Of a stretch of DNA of 64,000 nt, positions 42,143-51,471 are shown one piece after another. Below the pieces are notes generated by a model. It had not been told where the DNA came from. It searched no databases and saw only the letters and a program-made list of their open reading frames with translations. Position numbers and translations under genes: made by a program. Origin of the DNA: Hyphomicrobiales bacterium (lineage in GTDB: Bacteria > Pseudomonadota > Alphaproteobacteria > Rhizobiales > Beijerinckiaceae); contig CAKNFJ010000001.1 of the NCBI GenBank assembly GCA_930633495.1, positions 3,309,001 through 3,373,000 on the forward strand, given 5' to 3'. Numbering within the stretch: position 1 is the first letter of the stretch; each line of letters opens with the position of its first letter.

Positions 42143-45100
42143 TCAGAAACTGACCCGAACCTGGGCCGATCCGCCTAGCCGCCTGCTATCGGCGGAGAGT
42201 TCGCCATCGAGATTGAGGCCAAACGAAACGCGTTCGCTGAACTTCGCGCTGATGCCGGCGGCGATGAGCGCGCTGTTGCGATCGGCCTGGGCTCCTGTCG
42301 CCGTAAACGCCGCGCCCGGCAGGCCGATGAGGCTGGCGGTCACATCCGCGTCGCGCTGGAAGTAATGTGCCCAGGCGGCTCGGACATAGCCGGTGACCGG
42401 AACGCCGCCGAACACGCTGTTGGTGTCGAGCTGAAGACCGAGCTCGCTCCGGGAGGTGACTTCGCTGCGCTTGCCCAGTGCGAGCGCACCGGCGCTGGCG
42501 CCGGCCCAGTTCGCTTCGACGACGGCCGGATTGCGGGCACGCGTGGCCTGCACTGCGGCGAGCGGCGAAAAGGCGAGGCCGCCCCAGTCGAACACGACGG
42601 CGCTCGCCTGCAGGCGTCCGCTCCAGGCCGTCGTCTCGTAGGACGACGACAGCGTGCTGCCGAGCGCAGGAATGCTGCGGCTGACGTCGTTGTCGAGCCA
42701 GGCATAGCTTGCGGCGGCTCCGAGCTTGACCGGGCCGAGCTGCGTCACGCCGTACAGACCGGCCTGGAAGACGTCAGCGTCGATCTTGCCCAGCAGCCCG
42801 GGCAGCGAGGCGTTCGCCTTACCGCCGGACACCGCGATGCCGGCCACGGTGCCAGGCATCAGCCGGACATCGATACCCGTGGCGAGATGAGCATCGTCGA
42901 TGGAACGGCGGGCAGAGCCCATCGCGGCATTGCCGTCGGTCCGGCCGTAGGAGCCGAAGGCCGAACCCCAGACCGAGTAGAACGGAATGTCGAGCCGCGA
43001 GGGGGCGACCGGCTGCTCGGCGCCCTTCCGCACGAGTCCGGAGAACGCGGCGGCTCCCGGCCCGGGAGCCGCGCTGTTCAGCCGGCCCTGCGCCATCGGG
43101 TCGAGCATGCTCCGCAGGAACTGATCGGCTGCAACCTGCGCCATCGCCGGCGCGGCGGTGTGGACCTCGCCGGACAGCTGGTTGACGGCTGCCGGAATGG
43201 AGGCCGCGGGCAAGTTGTAGATGCCGAACAGGGAGGATGCGTTCGCGCCGGCCGCGACGGCTCCGTCGATGGCGGAGGCGATCGCGAAGGCATTCCTCGG
43301 GGCGAGGACGCCGAGCTTCGGCGTCGCCGGGCTTTCGATGATGGGTGCCAGCGGCTTGGGAGTCAGCGTCAACTGGACGTCGGTGGCAGTGTAGCTCACC
43401 GTCGTGCCGACGCCGTCGCCGAAGGAGCCCGTCGTCTCGGCCGGGCTGAACTCGCCGCTGCGTCCACCCTGGGCCGACAGCAGGGTATACGGGCTGTTGA
43501 ACATATAGGCCCCGCCGAGCGGGATGATCCTGAGGGCGCCTGCGAGCGAGGCCGTGCCGGTGACATTGACCCGATCCGACACCGCGCCTTGAACTTCGGC
43601 CTCGTAGACCGAGCCGGAGGCGAGAGTCAGGTTGCCGTTCACGGTCAGGGTGCCGGGCGAATTGCCCGGTGCGAGCGTTCCGGTGATGACGACCCCCGGC
43701 ACCTGTCCGGAGCCGCTGAGGCGGGCGCCCGGAGCGATCGTGAGGCCGGAGGAGGAGGCGATCGACCCGTTGACGACGAGTGTGCCGCCGGTGATCGAGG
43801 TTGCGCCGGTGTAGGTGTGCGTGCCGGTGAGGGTCAAGACGCCCGGCCCTGCCTGCTCGACGCTTCCGGTTCCGGAAATCACGCCGGCATATGACACGTT
43901 GTTCGAGCGGTTGTAGACGAGTGCGCCGTTGTTGTTGATCGATCCGACATAAGCGCCGGTGCCGCCGATCCAGCCGGAGGTCCCGCCGCTGCCGAGCTGC
44001 AGGGTCGTGCCGGCATCGATCGTGACGGAGGCTCGCGAGCTGCTGGTCCCGGTCAGGATCAGCTTGCCGCCGCCCGTCACCGAGACGGCGCTGGTGTCCG
44101 GTCCGGTTACCACGCCGGCATAGGTGGTCTCGTCCGAGCGATTGAAGACGAGCGTGCCGTAGTTGGTGACGTCGCTGGTAATCGAGCCCGAGGTTCCGCC
44201 ATCGCCGATGCGCAGCGTCGCGCCGGCCGAAATTCCGGCGCCGCCGGAGAAGTCGCTGGCGCCTGTCAAGGTCTGGGTGCCGCCCGTGATCTGCAGGCCG
44301 CCGGTGCCATGGATGGCTCCGGCGAAGGTCCCGGAGGCATTGTTGACGATCAGCGCGGTCGCGCCGAGCTCGACCACGCCTGTCGCGGCGCCCGTCAGCG
44401 CCTGGATCTGGGCCGATGCCGCTGCGCTCACGTCGAAAATGCCGTTCGCCTCGACGCCGCTGGAGGCGTTGACGCGACCCTGCCCCGAAAGGGCGAGCGT
44501 GCTGCCCACGGCGATGGTCGTAGCGCCGGTGTAGGTGTTCATGCCGGTGAGCGTGAGCTTGCCCGGGCCGGTCAAACCGACCGAGCCCGCGCCCAGGATC
44601 ACGTTCGAAACCGTGACATCGCTGGTTTGCGAGAAGGTCAGCGATCCCGCCTGGATCGCGATATTGCCCGACAAGCCAGAGGTCGGGTTGACGAGGGTGA
44701 GCGTGTTCACCCCGCCGGTGAACCGCAGGGCATCGATGCTGCCGCTGCCGGAGCCGGCGGAAATCGTGCCGGCATTGATGACCGTGAGATTCTGGCCGCT
44801 GATGCCGACGCCCGCGGCTCCCTGCGGTCCGTTGCCGGTACCGCCATTGCCACCCGCGATGGAGCCCGTGTTGTCGATGGTCGCGCCGGTCGTGGTGTTG
44901 ACCACGATACCGGAGCCGCCAGTGCCCCCGGTGCCGTCGTCGAGCGATGGAATGTAGCCGGTGCCGGCGCCGACGCCGCCATTGCCGCCGTTGCCACCCG
45001 TGATGGTTCCGGAATTGACGATCGCGGTGCCGTCGAGGACTGCGCCAGCGCCGCCGCCGCCGCCGCCGCCGCCGCCTGCCCACCAATCGTTGCCGGATGC

Positions 45101-45568
45101 GTTGCCGCCGCTGCCGCCGTCGCCGCCGGTAATCGTCGTCGTATTGGTCAGTGTCGAGGTGACCGTGGCGCCGCGTCCGCCGCCGCCACCGCCGCCGCCG
45201 GCACCATCGGTTCCGGAACTGCTCCCGCCGCCGCCGCCGCTGTCAGGCCCACCGCCCCGGCCTGTCCCGGAACCAGATGATCCCGTGGCGCCGCCAGCCG
45301 GCCCGCCGCCTGCGCCGCCGACGCCATTGACGCCGCCGACGCCACCTGCGCCGCCGACGAAGCTGCTATCGCCTGCGGTGCCGCCTGTACCGCCCGCGCC
45401 GCCGGTCCCTCCCGATGCATTTCCGCCGTTGCCGCCGTTCGTTCCGACCAACTGGGCGTGCGCGACGCTGCTGTTGGCGAGCGTGACGGCCAGGAGCGAG
45501 GCGCTTCCCAGCAGCATGGAGGCAGCGGCGCTCAGAGTCAGAGCGCGGGAACCGTGACGACAAGGCAT
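42143..45568 (-). CDS. Type Va autotransporter with Gly-rich and beta-strand-repeat passenger
   Basis: 1141 residues from the ATG at 45568 (an upstream TTG at 45586 would add six). An extended signal peptide ends near SVAHA. Residues ~45-170 are an extreme Gly/Ala/Ser-rich region in minus-strand ggc/ggt codons. The passenger continues with autotransporter-associated beta-strand repeats (e.g. LTLTGTHTYTGATSITGGTL, LTLTGMNTYTGATTIAVGST) and a head ending near NAFAIASAIDGAVAAGANAS. The last ~270 residues are the outer-membrane beta-barrel (YSVWGSAFGSYGRTDGN, ending in RVSF with terminal Phe). It is likely a surface adhesin; the ligand is unknown. It has its own terminator. Confidence 0.9.
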   Translation of the reverse strand: MPCRHGSRALTLSAAASMLLGSASLLAVTLANSSVAHAQLVGTNGGNGGNASGGTGGAGGTGGTAGDSSFVGGAGGVGGVNGVGGAGGGPAGGATGSSGSGTGRGGGPDSGGGGGSSSGTDGAGGGGGGGGRGATVTSTLTNTTTITGGDGGSGGNASGNDWWAGGGGGGGGGAGAVLDGTAIVNSGTITGGNGGNGGVGAGTGYIPSLDDGTGGTGGSGIVVNTTTGATIDNTGSIAGGNGGTGNGPQGAAGVGISGQNLTVINAGTISAGSGSGSIDALRFTGGVNTLTLVNPTSGLSGNIAIQAGSLTFSQTSDVTVSNVILGAGSVGLTGPGKLTLTGMNTYTGATTIAVGSTLALSGQGRVNASSGVEANGIFDVSAAASAQIQALTGAATGVVELGATALIVNNASGTFAGAIHGTGGLQITGGTQTLTGASDFSGGAGISAGATLRIGDGGTSGSITSDVTNYGTLVFNRSDETTYAGVVTGPDTSAVSVTGGGKLILTGTSSSRASVTIDAGTTLQLGSGGTSGWIGGTGAYVGSINNNGALVYNRSNNVSYAGVISGTGSVEQAGPGVLTLTGTHTYTGATSITGGTLVVNGSIASSSGLTIAPGARLSGSGQVPGVVITGTLAPGNSPGTLTVNGNLTLASGSVYEAEVQGAVSDRVNVTGTASLAGALRIIPLGGAYMFNSPYTLLSAQGGRSGEFSPAETTGSFGDGVGTTVSYTATDVQLTLTPKPLAPIIESPATPKLGVLAPRNAFAIASAIDGAVAAGANASSLFGIYNLPAASIPAAVNQLSGEVHTAAPAMAQVAADQFLRSMLDPMAQGRLNSAAPGPGAAAFSGLVRKGAEQPVAPSRLDIPFYSVWGSAFGSYGRTDGNAAMGSARRSIDDAHLATGIDVRLMPGTVAGIAVSGGKANASLPGLLGKIDADVFQAGLYGVTQLGPVKLGAAASYAWLDNDVSRSIPALGSTLSSSYETTAWSGRLQASAVVFDWGGLAFSPLAAVQATRARNPAVVEANWAGASAGALALGKRSEVTSRSELGLQLDTNSVFGGVPVTGYVRAAWAHYFQRDADVTASLIGLPGAAFTATGAQADRNSALIAAGISAKFSERVSFGLNLDGELSADSRRLGGSAQVRVSF

Positions 45569-45688
45569 AGGCAGCGCCCGAATCAAAATGCAGGATTCAA
45601 GAATGATGGCTTTTTAAGAATTCCGTAGCTACTCCAAATTGTCAGCCCACAAAATGACGTAAGGATTGTTGCCGGATGCGCACAGTTT

Positions 45689-47239
45689 CTACTTGCGGCA
45701 GATTGTGGAAAGCCGCTCCTCGGGAAGCTTGACCACGCGCCCGTCCTCGACGGCGATGAATCCTTCAAGCCGGCCTGCCGCGCAATCGATGACTGGCAGC
45801 GGCGTCATGAAGCCGAAGCGCTTGCCCTTCAGATCGGGGCGTTCGAGAGTGCGCGCGACGTCCGGGCGGACCCTGCGCATGCTCACGAGCACCAGGATCC
45901 TGCCACGCTGTTTCAGTGCGAAGTGTGTTGCCAGACCGGGACGTTCGAGATCGACGGCGTAGCCGCGGATCACCCAGGTGCCGTTGGGCAGGCGCTCGAG
46001 GTTGTCGATGTCGGCCCGGATCCCGTCTCCCTCGGTGAGGACGGGGGCATCGAGGCTGCGCCGTGCCTGTTCCAGTTCGGCGGCGTCGAGGCGCACCTCC
46101 CGCTCGGCATGGATGGCGATCGCCAGGAAGGCGGTGATGAAGAGCAGGGCCGCCGCGTAGAGCCTCGCCGGTCGGGCGGCATCGATCGCCCGCTTCAACC
46201 GGCGATACAGGGCGACGTCGAGCGGGCCGAGAAGGAGGGCGAGCCCGAGCGCGCTCGCCAGCCATGACAGCCACACGATCGAACTCGGTAGCGATGGGCT
46301 CAGAACCGATCCGAGGATCAGGATGACCGGGACATGGCAGAGATACAGGGCGTAGCTGGCATCGCCCAGCCTCACCCCGAGGCGGTCGGCGCGGCCGCGC
46401 AGCTTCAGCGGCGGCGCGCAAACGGCGCCGGCGATGAGCAGGCCGGCGGAAAGGCCGATCAACAGCCGAAAATGCGCCGTTTCCGTGAAGAGCGCCACCA
46501 AGGCCGGCGGGATCGCGCAGATCGCGAGCAGCGGATGCAGCCATCCGCGTCGCGCCGCCTCCGAGGCGAGGTAGCCCAGGAGGAAGGGCAGGGTGATCAC
46601 GCTGAGCGGGATCTCGCTCAGGACCGGCAGGCCCGTCACCTCTTCCCGGCCGCCCAGGCTGTAGGCGAAGCAGAGTAGCGCAAGCCAGGCGACGACGATC
46701 TTGTCGCGGTAGCGGGCCAGTCCGACGAAGCCGAGCAGGCCGAGCCCGACATAGTAGGTCATCTCGTAAAGCAGGGTCCATTCGACGCCGAGAAAATAGC
46801 CCCGCGGGCCGGTGGGGGCGAGCGTCAGGGATATCGCGTTGACGCCGCGTGGCGAGCCGGAGATCGCGAAAACCGCCGCGAACAGCCCGATCACGATCAG
46901 CATGAGGGGGTAGATTCGCGCCATCCTGCTCATGATGAAGCGCGCCGGGCTGTCCCGTCTCAGGACCTCCGCGATCAGGTAGCCCGAAATTCCGAAGAAG
47001 ATCGCGACGCCATATCCGCCGAAGAAGCCGCTGAAGACCGACAGAAAGCGGCCGTCGCCACGGCCTGACGCGAGGTACTCGGAGCAGTGGTACAAGACGA
47101 CGGCGAGCGCCGCGAGGCCGCGCAGATAATGCAGATAGAGATTGCGCTGGCCGGCATCCTTGCCGATGTCGATGCCGACGGCATGCTGGCCCCGCGCCGG
47201 CTCGGCGGGGCCGCGGAAGCCATCGGCCACTTCGGTCAA
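45689..47239 (-). CDS. OafA/YrhL-type membrane acyltransferase (acyltransferase 3)
   Basis: 516 residues with about ten membrane helices. LHYLRGLAALAVVLYHCSEY near residues 36-55 carries the catalytic-region His of acyltransferase 3 proteins. GVAIFFGISGYLIAEVLRR and MSRMARIYPLMLIVIG with its Arg are typical, as is DASYALYLCHVPVILILG near residue 300. The C-terminal ~150 residues form a soluble extracytoplasmic domain. It probably O-acylates an envelope glycan. The start is a TTG with GGAAGGA seven bases upstream. Its neighbours do not reveal the acceptor. Confidence 0.8.
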   Translation of the reverse strand: MTEVADGFRGPAEPARGQHAVGIDIGKDAGQRNLYLHYLRGLAALAVVLYHCSEYLASGRGDGRFLSVFSGFFGGYGVAIFFGISGYLIAEVLRRDSPARFIMSRMARIYPLMLIVIGLFAAVFAISGSPRGVNAISLTLAPTGPRGYFLGVEWTLLYEMTYYVGLGLLGFVGLARYRDKIVVAWLALLCFAYSLGGREEVTGLPVLSEIPLSVITLPFLLGYLASEAARRGWLHPLLAICAIPPALVALFTETAHFRLLIGLSAGLLIAGAVCAPPLKLRGRADRLGVRLGDASYALYLCHVPVILILGSVLSPSLPSSIVWLSWLASALGLALLLGPLDVALYRRLKRAIDAARPARLYAAALLFITAFLAIAIHAEREVRLDAAELEQARRSLDAPVLTEGDGIRADIDNLERLPNGTWVIRGYAVDLERPGLATHFALKQRGRILVLVSMRRVRPDVARTLERPDLKGKRFGFMTPLPVIDCAAGRLEGFIAVEDGRVVKLPEERLSTICRK

Positions 47240-47451
47240 ATCGTATCCTTCCCCTTGGACCAGTCGCTCAGTTGCGAGATCTCTGTTCTTTCCGCCGGAT
47301 TTTGCGGAAAGTCATCACCCAAGGGAAGCCTGTTCTTGCCTCGGCGGTGGACAACTGGCCGGGGGGCGCATTCGGCTGTGGAAGGGAAACCGGCGTAGGT
47401 TCTGCCGATGCGGGGTTGCGCGTTCTCCTCGCACGCGGCAACAATGGCGGC

Positions 47452-47736
47452 ATGATCAGGATTTCGATAGCAGCAGGCGCGGTCGCCATCCTCGTGGCGG
47501 GCTGCGTATCATCCTCGCCTCGCCCGGTGCCGGGTGCTTCGGCCGGTCCGGGCAAGCGTATCGTCCGCGACAGCGCGCAACTGGTTTTGCCGGATGGAAC
47601 GCGGGTCAGCCCGGATGCGAGCGGCGGCTTCGAATTGCCCAACGGCGATTATGTGAAGCGCGATCCGAGCGGCGCGCTTGTCCTGCCCACGGGCGCGCGT
47701 TGCCTGCCCGATCAGGGCGGCTATCTCTGCCCCTGA
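47452..47736 (+). CDS. Small putative lipoprotein
   Basis: 94 residues. The N-terminal helix ends in the lipobox LVAGC (Cys at about residue 19), so lipid attachment is likely. The mature part has an imperfect repeat of short beta units: LVLPDGTRVSPDASGGFELP, then NGDYVKRDPSGALVLPTGAR. No enzymatic motif is seen. A weak ribosome binding site makes the start slightly uncertain. Confidence 0.6.
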   Translation: MIRISIAAGAVAILVAGCVSSSPRPVPGASAGPGKRIVRDSAQLVLPDGTRVSPDASGGFELPNGDYVKRDPSGALVLPTGARCLPDQGGYLCP

Positions 47737-47807
47737 CGCTGGTACGCACTTGCCGGGCCGCGTTGTCGACCCGGTCATGATTTCGGTGCCAGATCTCTAG
47801 CGGCAGA

Positions 47808-48038
47808 TCAGGCGATCTGTCGGCGCGTCGTCTTTCCGCTTGAGGATGGCTTTGTGGGCGTTGCGGCCGCCTGCTGGCGGTCACCCTCGTCCTCAAGCAC
47901 ATGGTTGTGGCTGCGATAGGCCCAGATTTCCTTGGCCGCTTCCCAATGCTCGCGGTCGCGACCCTCAGGCTGGCCGTCCTTGATCCATAAGGCGTAGGCG
48001 ATCTTCCTGATCTCGTGCTGGGATTTCTCGTCCTTCAT
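47808..48038 (-). CDS. DUF2934 domain-containing protein
   Basis: 76 residues. EIRKIAYALWIKDGQPEGRD and REHWEAAKEIW are the DUF2934 core (A-x2-LW...G-x-P-x-G...W-x2-A). A low-complexity Thr/Ser/Lys-rich tail follows. The ATG at 48038 has GGAGACGAGA upstream. These small proteins are widespread in Rhizobiales; the function is unknown. Confidence 0.85.
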   Translation of the reverse strand: MKDEKSQHEIRKIAYALWIKDGQPEGRDREHWEAAKEIWAYRSHNHVLEDEGDRQQAAATPTKPSSSGKTTRRQIA

Positions 48039-48187
48039 ATCTCGTCTCCATGATCGCTCCCCCTTGCGCATGGGGGAGATCCGGTTTCGGAGCGGGGCGC
48101 GGCTGGGCCGTGCTCGGAACCAACGGCTTGCGAGCGCGTGCTGTTCCCTGCCGGGGCGCAGATTTTTCAGGAGAGTGCGGCGCGCAT

Positions 48188-48314
48188 CTGGAGCAATTCC
48201 GCAACTCTCCAAATTGCAGAATTGCTCCAGGCTTTTGTTCTATCGCGTATTCGCTGGCGCGGACCTTCGGTTCTTAACGCGATCCGGTGTCCACTTCGCT
48301 CGAAAACGCTCTAA
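48188..48314. repeat. Rhizobiales-type intergenic mosaic repeat overlapping the macB stop
   Basis: It starts ctggagcaattcc, contains a 39-base palindromic section (ggagcaattc...gaattgctcc) and ends gtgtccacttcgctcgaaaa cgctctaa. The final cta (48311-48313) is the TAG stop codon of the macB-like gene, so the repeat reaches into the coding sequence. Confidence 0.65.
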
Positions 48315-50263
48315 TCCCGCGCCAGGGCGGCGACCGGGTCGAGGCGTGCGGCGTTGCGGGCGGGCAGGAAGCCGAAGGTCAGGCCGATCAGCGTCGAGCA
48401 GGCGATCGCGGCCGCGAAGGCCTCACCGGAATAGATGAAGCTCAATTGCGAGCCCGCTGCCTCGAAGGCGAAGCCGACCGCCAGGGCGAGCCCGATGCCG
48501 AGCGCGCCCCCCATGAAGCAGACGAGCGAGGCCTCGATCAGGAACTGTTGCAGGATGTCCCCGCGGCGCGCGCCGACGGCCATGCGCAGCCCGATCTCGC
48601 TGGTGCGCTCGATCACGGAGACCAGCATGATGTTCATCACCCCGATCCCGCCGACCAGGAGCGAGATCACCGCGATGGAGGAGATCATCAGCGTCATCGT
48701 CTGGGTGGTGCTGGTGATCGTGTTGCGGATCTCGTCCTGGTTCAGGATGAAGAAGTCCTTGGTGCGATGGCGGTGGGTCAGGACCTCCGTCACGGCCTCC
48801 TGCGCGGCGGCCATCGGCGTCTCGTCGTCGACGCGCAGCGTGATGCTGCGCAGCGAGAGATCTCCGAGGAAGCGGCCCTGGACGGTCGTGTAGGGCAGGA
48901 AGACCTGCGGGTTCTGGCTGCCGCCGAAGCCGCCCTGCTGCTGGCGGATGACGCCGACGATCCGGCTCGGGACGGAGCCGATCAGGATCACCGTGCCGAT
49001 CGGGTTGGCCTGGCCCTGCGGGAAAAGCACACCCAGGGCGTTCTCGTCGATCACGACGTCCTGCGCCAGCGTGCGGACATCCGAGGCATCGAAGAAGGAG
49101 CCGCGCGTCAGCACGCTGCCGCGCACGTCGAAATAGCGTTCGCTGACGCCGTTGACCTGCGCCGTCGCCTCGACATTGCCGAGCCGGATCGTCGCGCTCG
49201 TCGTCACCGTGGGCGTCACGCTCGCGGCATAGGGCTGGCCGGCGAGGATCTGGGCATCGGGGACGGTGAGCGTCCTGACTCGGCCGGAGCGCAGGTCGCC
49301 GAAGCCGGCGCCGGGGAAGATTTCGAGCGTGTTGGTGCCGAGGCCGGATATGTTCTGCAGCACGCGCTGCCTGGCTCCTTCGCCGAGCGCGACGACGCTG
49401 ACGACGGCTGCGATGCCGATGACGATGCCGAGCATGGTCAGCGTCGTGCGCAGCTTGTGGGCGGCCATGGCGCGCACGGCCATGCCGAAGGCTTCCTTGA
49501 GACGGCCGAAGGCGGCGCGCAGGCGCCCCGCGGAGGGCGGGACGGGCAAGGGTGGGGCCACCTTGTCCGCGCGCGGCGCGGTGCGGCGATCCGCGACGAT
49601 CCTGCCGTCGCTGAGTTCGATGATGCGGTGCGCACGGTTGGCGACATTCATGTCGTGCGTGACGAGAATGACGGTATGGCCCTCGCGGTTGAGCTCCTCG
49701 ATCAGGGCCAGCATCTCCTCGCCGCTCTTGCGGTCGAGCGCGCCGGTCGGCTCGTCGGCGAGGAGAACGCGCGCGCCGTTCATCAGGGCGCGGGCGATGG
49801 AGACGCGCTGCTGCTGGCCGCCCGAGAGTTCCGAAGGGCGGTGCGTCTTGCGGCTGCCGAGGCCGAGACGGTCCAGCAGCGTCGCGGCGCGGCTCTGGCG
49901 CGGGCCGGGCGGAATGCCGGCATAGATCGCCGGCACCTCGACATTCGCGAGCGCGGTCAGCTCCGAGAGCAGGTGGTAGCGCTGGAAGACGAAGCCGAAA
50001 TATTCGCGCCGGAGCCGGGCGAGTTCGTCCGGCTCACGCTCGCGTGTCGGGCGCCCGTCGATCTCGTAGGTTCCGCCGGTCGGCCGGTCGAGACAGCCGA
50101 TGATGTTCATCAGCGTCGACTTGCCGGAGCCGGATTGTCCGACGATCGCCACCATCTCGCCGGCCTCGATCACGAGGTCGGCGCCGTCGAGCGCGGCGAC
50201 GGTCGCCTCGCCCGTGCCGAAGTCGCGCCGGACGCCCGCGAGACGGATGAGCGGCACCGACAT
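48311..50263 (-). CDS. macB: MacB-type ABC efflux ATPase/permease
   Basis: 650 residues. The N-terminal ATPase domain has Walker A GQSGSGKST, signature LSGGQQQRVSIARA and Walker B VLLADEPTGALD. A linker of about 50 residues is followed by the first helix (LTMLGIVIGIAAVVSVVALG), a large MacB-type periplasmic domain (about residues 300-520) and three C-terminal FtsX-type helices (MISSIAVISLLVGGIGVMNI, GALGIGLALAVGFAF). It drives tripartite export with the adaptor and outer-membrane factor encoded just upstream. The substrate (macrolide, siderophore or peptide) is not readable. The start is two bases after the macA-like stop. Confidence 0.85.
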   Translation of the reverse strand: MSVPLIRLAGVRRDFGTGEATVAALDGADLVIEAGEMVAIVGQSGSGKSTLMNIIGCLDRPTGGTYEIDGRPTREREPDELARLRREYFGFVFQRYHLLSELTALANVEVPAIYAGIPPGPRQSRAATLLDRLGLGSRKTHRPSELSGGQQQRVSIARALMNGARVLLADEPTGALDRKSGEEMLALIEELNREGHTVILVTHDMNVANRAHRIIELSDGRIVADRRTAPRADKVAPPLPVPPSAGRLRAAFGRLKEAFGMAVRAMAAHKLRTTLTMLGIVIGIAAVVSVVALGEGARQRVLQNISGLGTNTLEIFPGAGFGDLRSGRVRTLTVPDAQILAGQPYAASVTPTVTTSATIRLGNVEATAQVNGVSERYFDVRGSVLTRGSFFDASDVRTLAQDVVIDENALGVLFPQGQANPIGTVILIGSVPSRIVGVIRQQQGGFGGSQNPQVFLPYTTVQGRFLGDLSLRSITLRVDDETPMAAAQEAVTEVLTHRHRTKDFFILNQDEIRNTITSTTQTMTLMISSIAVISLLVGGIGVMNIMLVSVIERTSEIGLRMAVGARRGDILQQFLIEASLVCFMGGALGIGLALAVGFAFEAAGSQLSFIYSGEAFAAAIACSTLIGLTFGFLPARNAARLDPVAALARD

Positions 50264-50265
50264 CC

Positions 50266-51471
50266 TCAGAATCCGAAGGGCGAGCGCGGACGGCGGGTCT
50301 GGCGCGTGGCGTCCGGGCCACCGGCGCTGCGGGTGGTGACGACGCGTTCTCCGGCCTTCAGGCCGGAGGTGATCTCGGCGACGATCTTATTGTCGAGGCC
50401 GACCGTGACCTTGCGCGCGACCGGCTTGCCGTCTTCGCCGAGGACGTCGACGAAGGCGTTGGGGCCGCGGCGGCGGACGGCGGTGGACGGGACGGTGACG
50501 ACGTTCTGGGCTCGGCCGACGATGACCGTGACCTGTGCGGTCATCGAGGTCAGCAGGCGGCCGTCGGGGTTCGGCACTTCGAACCAGGCGTTGTAGTAGA
50601 CCGCGCTGGTGCTGGAGGCCGAGGAGTTGCTGCTGGCCGTGGCGGAACTGGTCGTGTTCTGCGTCTTCAACGTGTCGGGCGCCGGCTCGACGAAGGATAT
50701 CCGGCCGGGGAAACGCTGCTCGGGCGCGCCGAGCACGCTGAAATAGACTTCCTGCCCGGCCTTGACCCGCAGCACATCCGCTTCCGAGATCTTGGCCTTG
50801 ACCGTCATGGTGGAGACGTCGCCGAGCACCACAACGGTCGGAGCGGATTGCACGGCGTTCACCGTCTGGCCTTCCTGCGCGACGAGGGCGAGGACGGTGC
50901 CGGCGCTCGGCGCCGTGATGCGGGTGTAGCCGAGATTGGCGCGGGCGGTCTCGACCTTGACCTGGCCCGAGACGATCTGGGCGTCGAGCGCCTCGATCTG
51001 CGCCTGCGTGGTCGAGACGGTCATCTGCGCGTTCTCATAGGCATCGCGCGAGACGGCGTTCTGGCCGACCATCTGCTTCTGGCGGGCGAGCACGGCCTCG
51101 GCATAGGCGAGGCTGGCGGTGCGCTCGGCGCGCTGTGCCTTGAGCGCGGCGAGATCGGCCTCGGCCGAGCGCAGCGTGTTCTGCTGGGTGACGCTGTCGA
51201 TCTCGGCGATCAGGTCGCCCGCCTTGACGGCGTCGCCAAGCTTCACCTTGAGCGAGACGACGCGGCCGGTGGCCTGCGAGCCGACGCTGACCTGCCGGAT
51301 CGGTTCGAGCGCACCGGAGGCGAGAACGGCTTCCTCGACATTGCCGATCACCGCCTCGACGGTCGGCAGGCTGACGGTTTCAGCCGGGGCCGGCTGGCGC
51401 GCCTGCCAGAGATAGTAGCCGCCGATGCCTGCGACGAGCAGGGCGGGGAGAAGGAGGCGGCGCAGCCTCAT
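50266..51471 (-). CDS. macA: MacA-type periplasmic adaptor (HlyD family)
   Basis: 401 residues with one N-terminal helix (LLLPALLVAGIGGYYLWQA), then a lipoyl/barrel-sandwich segment (VGSQATGRVVSLKVKLGDAV), an alpha-helical hairpin of about 80 residues (QNTLRSAEADLAALKAQRAE, MTVSTTQAQIEALDAQIVSG) and the returning lipoyl half (ITAPSAGTVLALVAQEGQTV). A Ser/Thr/Ala-rich loop (about residues 270-285) interrupts the beta-barrel domain. It overlaps the outer-membrane-factor gene by ATGA at 51468-51471. Confidence 0.85.
   Translation of the reverse strand: MRLRRLLLPALLVAGIGGYYLWQARQPAPAETVSLPTVEAVIGNVEEAVLASGALEPIRQVSVGSQATGRVVSLKVKLGDAVKAGDLIAEIDSVTQQNTLRSAEADLAALKAQRAERTASLAYAEAVLARQKQMVGQNAVSRDAYENAQMTVSTTQAQIEALDAQIVSGQVKVETARANLGYTRITAPSAGTVLALVAQEGQTVNAVQSAPTVVVLGDVSTMTVKAKISEADVLRVKAGQEVYFSVLGAPEQRFPGRISFVEPAPDTLKTQNTTSSATASSNSSASSTSAVYYNAWFEVPNPDGRLLTSMTAQVTVIVGRAQNVVTVPSTAVRRRGPNAFVDVLGEDGKPVARKVTVGLDNKIVAEITSGLKAGERVVTTRSAGGPDATRQTRRPRSPFGF

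Noticed and set aside
42365..45280. Long plus-strand frames opposite the autotransporter
   Set aside because: Composition mirrors the Gly-rich repeats of the real gene; no start signals or domains.
42200..45500. Regularly spaced repeats suggesting a CRISPR-like array
   Set aside because: The periodicity is codon-phased and encodes autotransporter beta-strand and glycine repeats; there are no identical spaced direct repeats.
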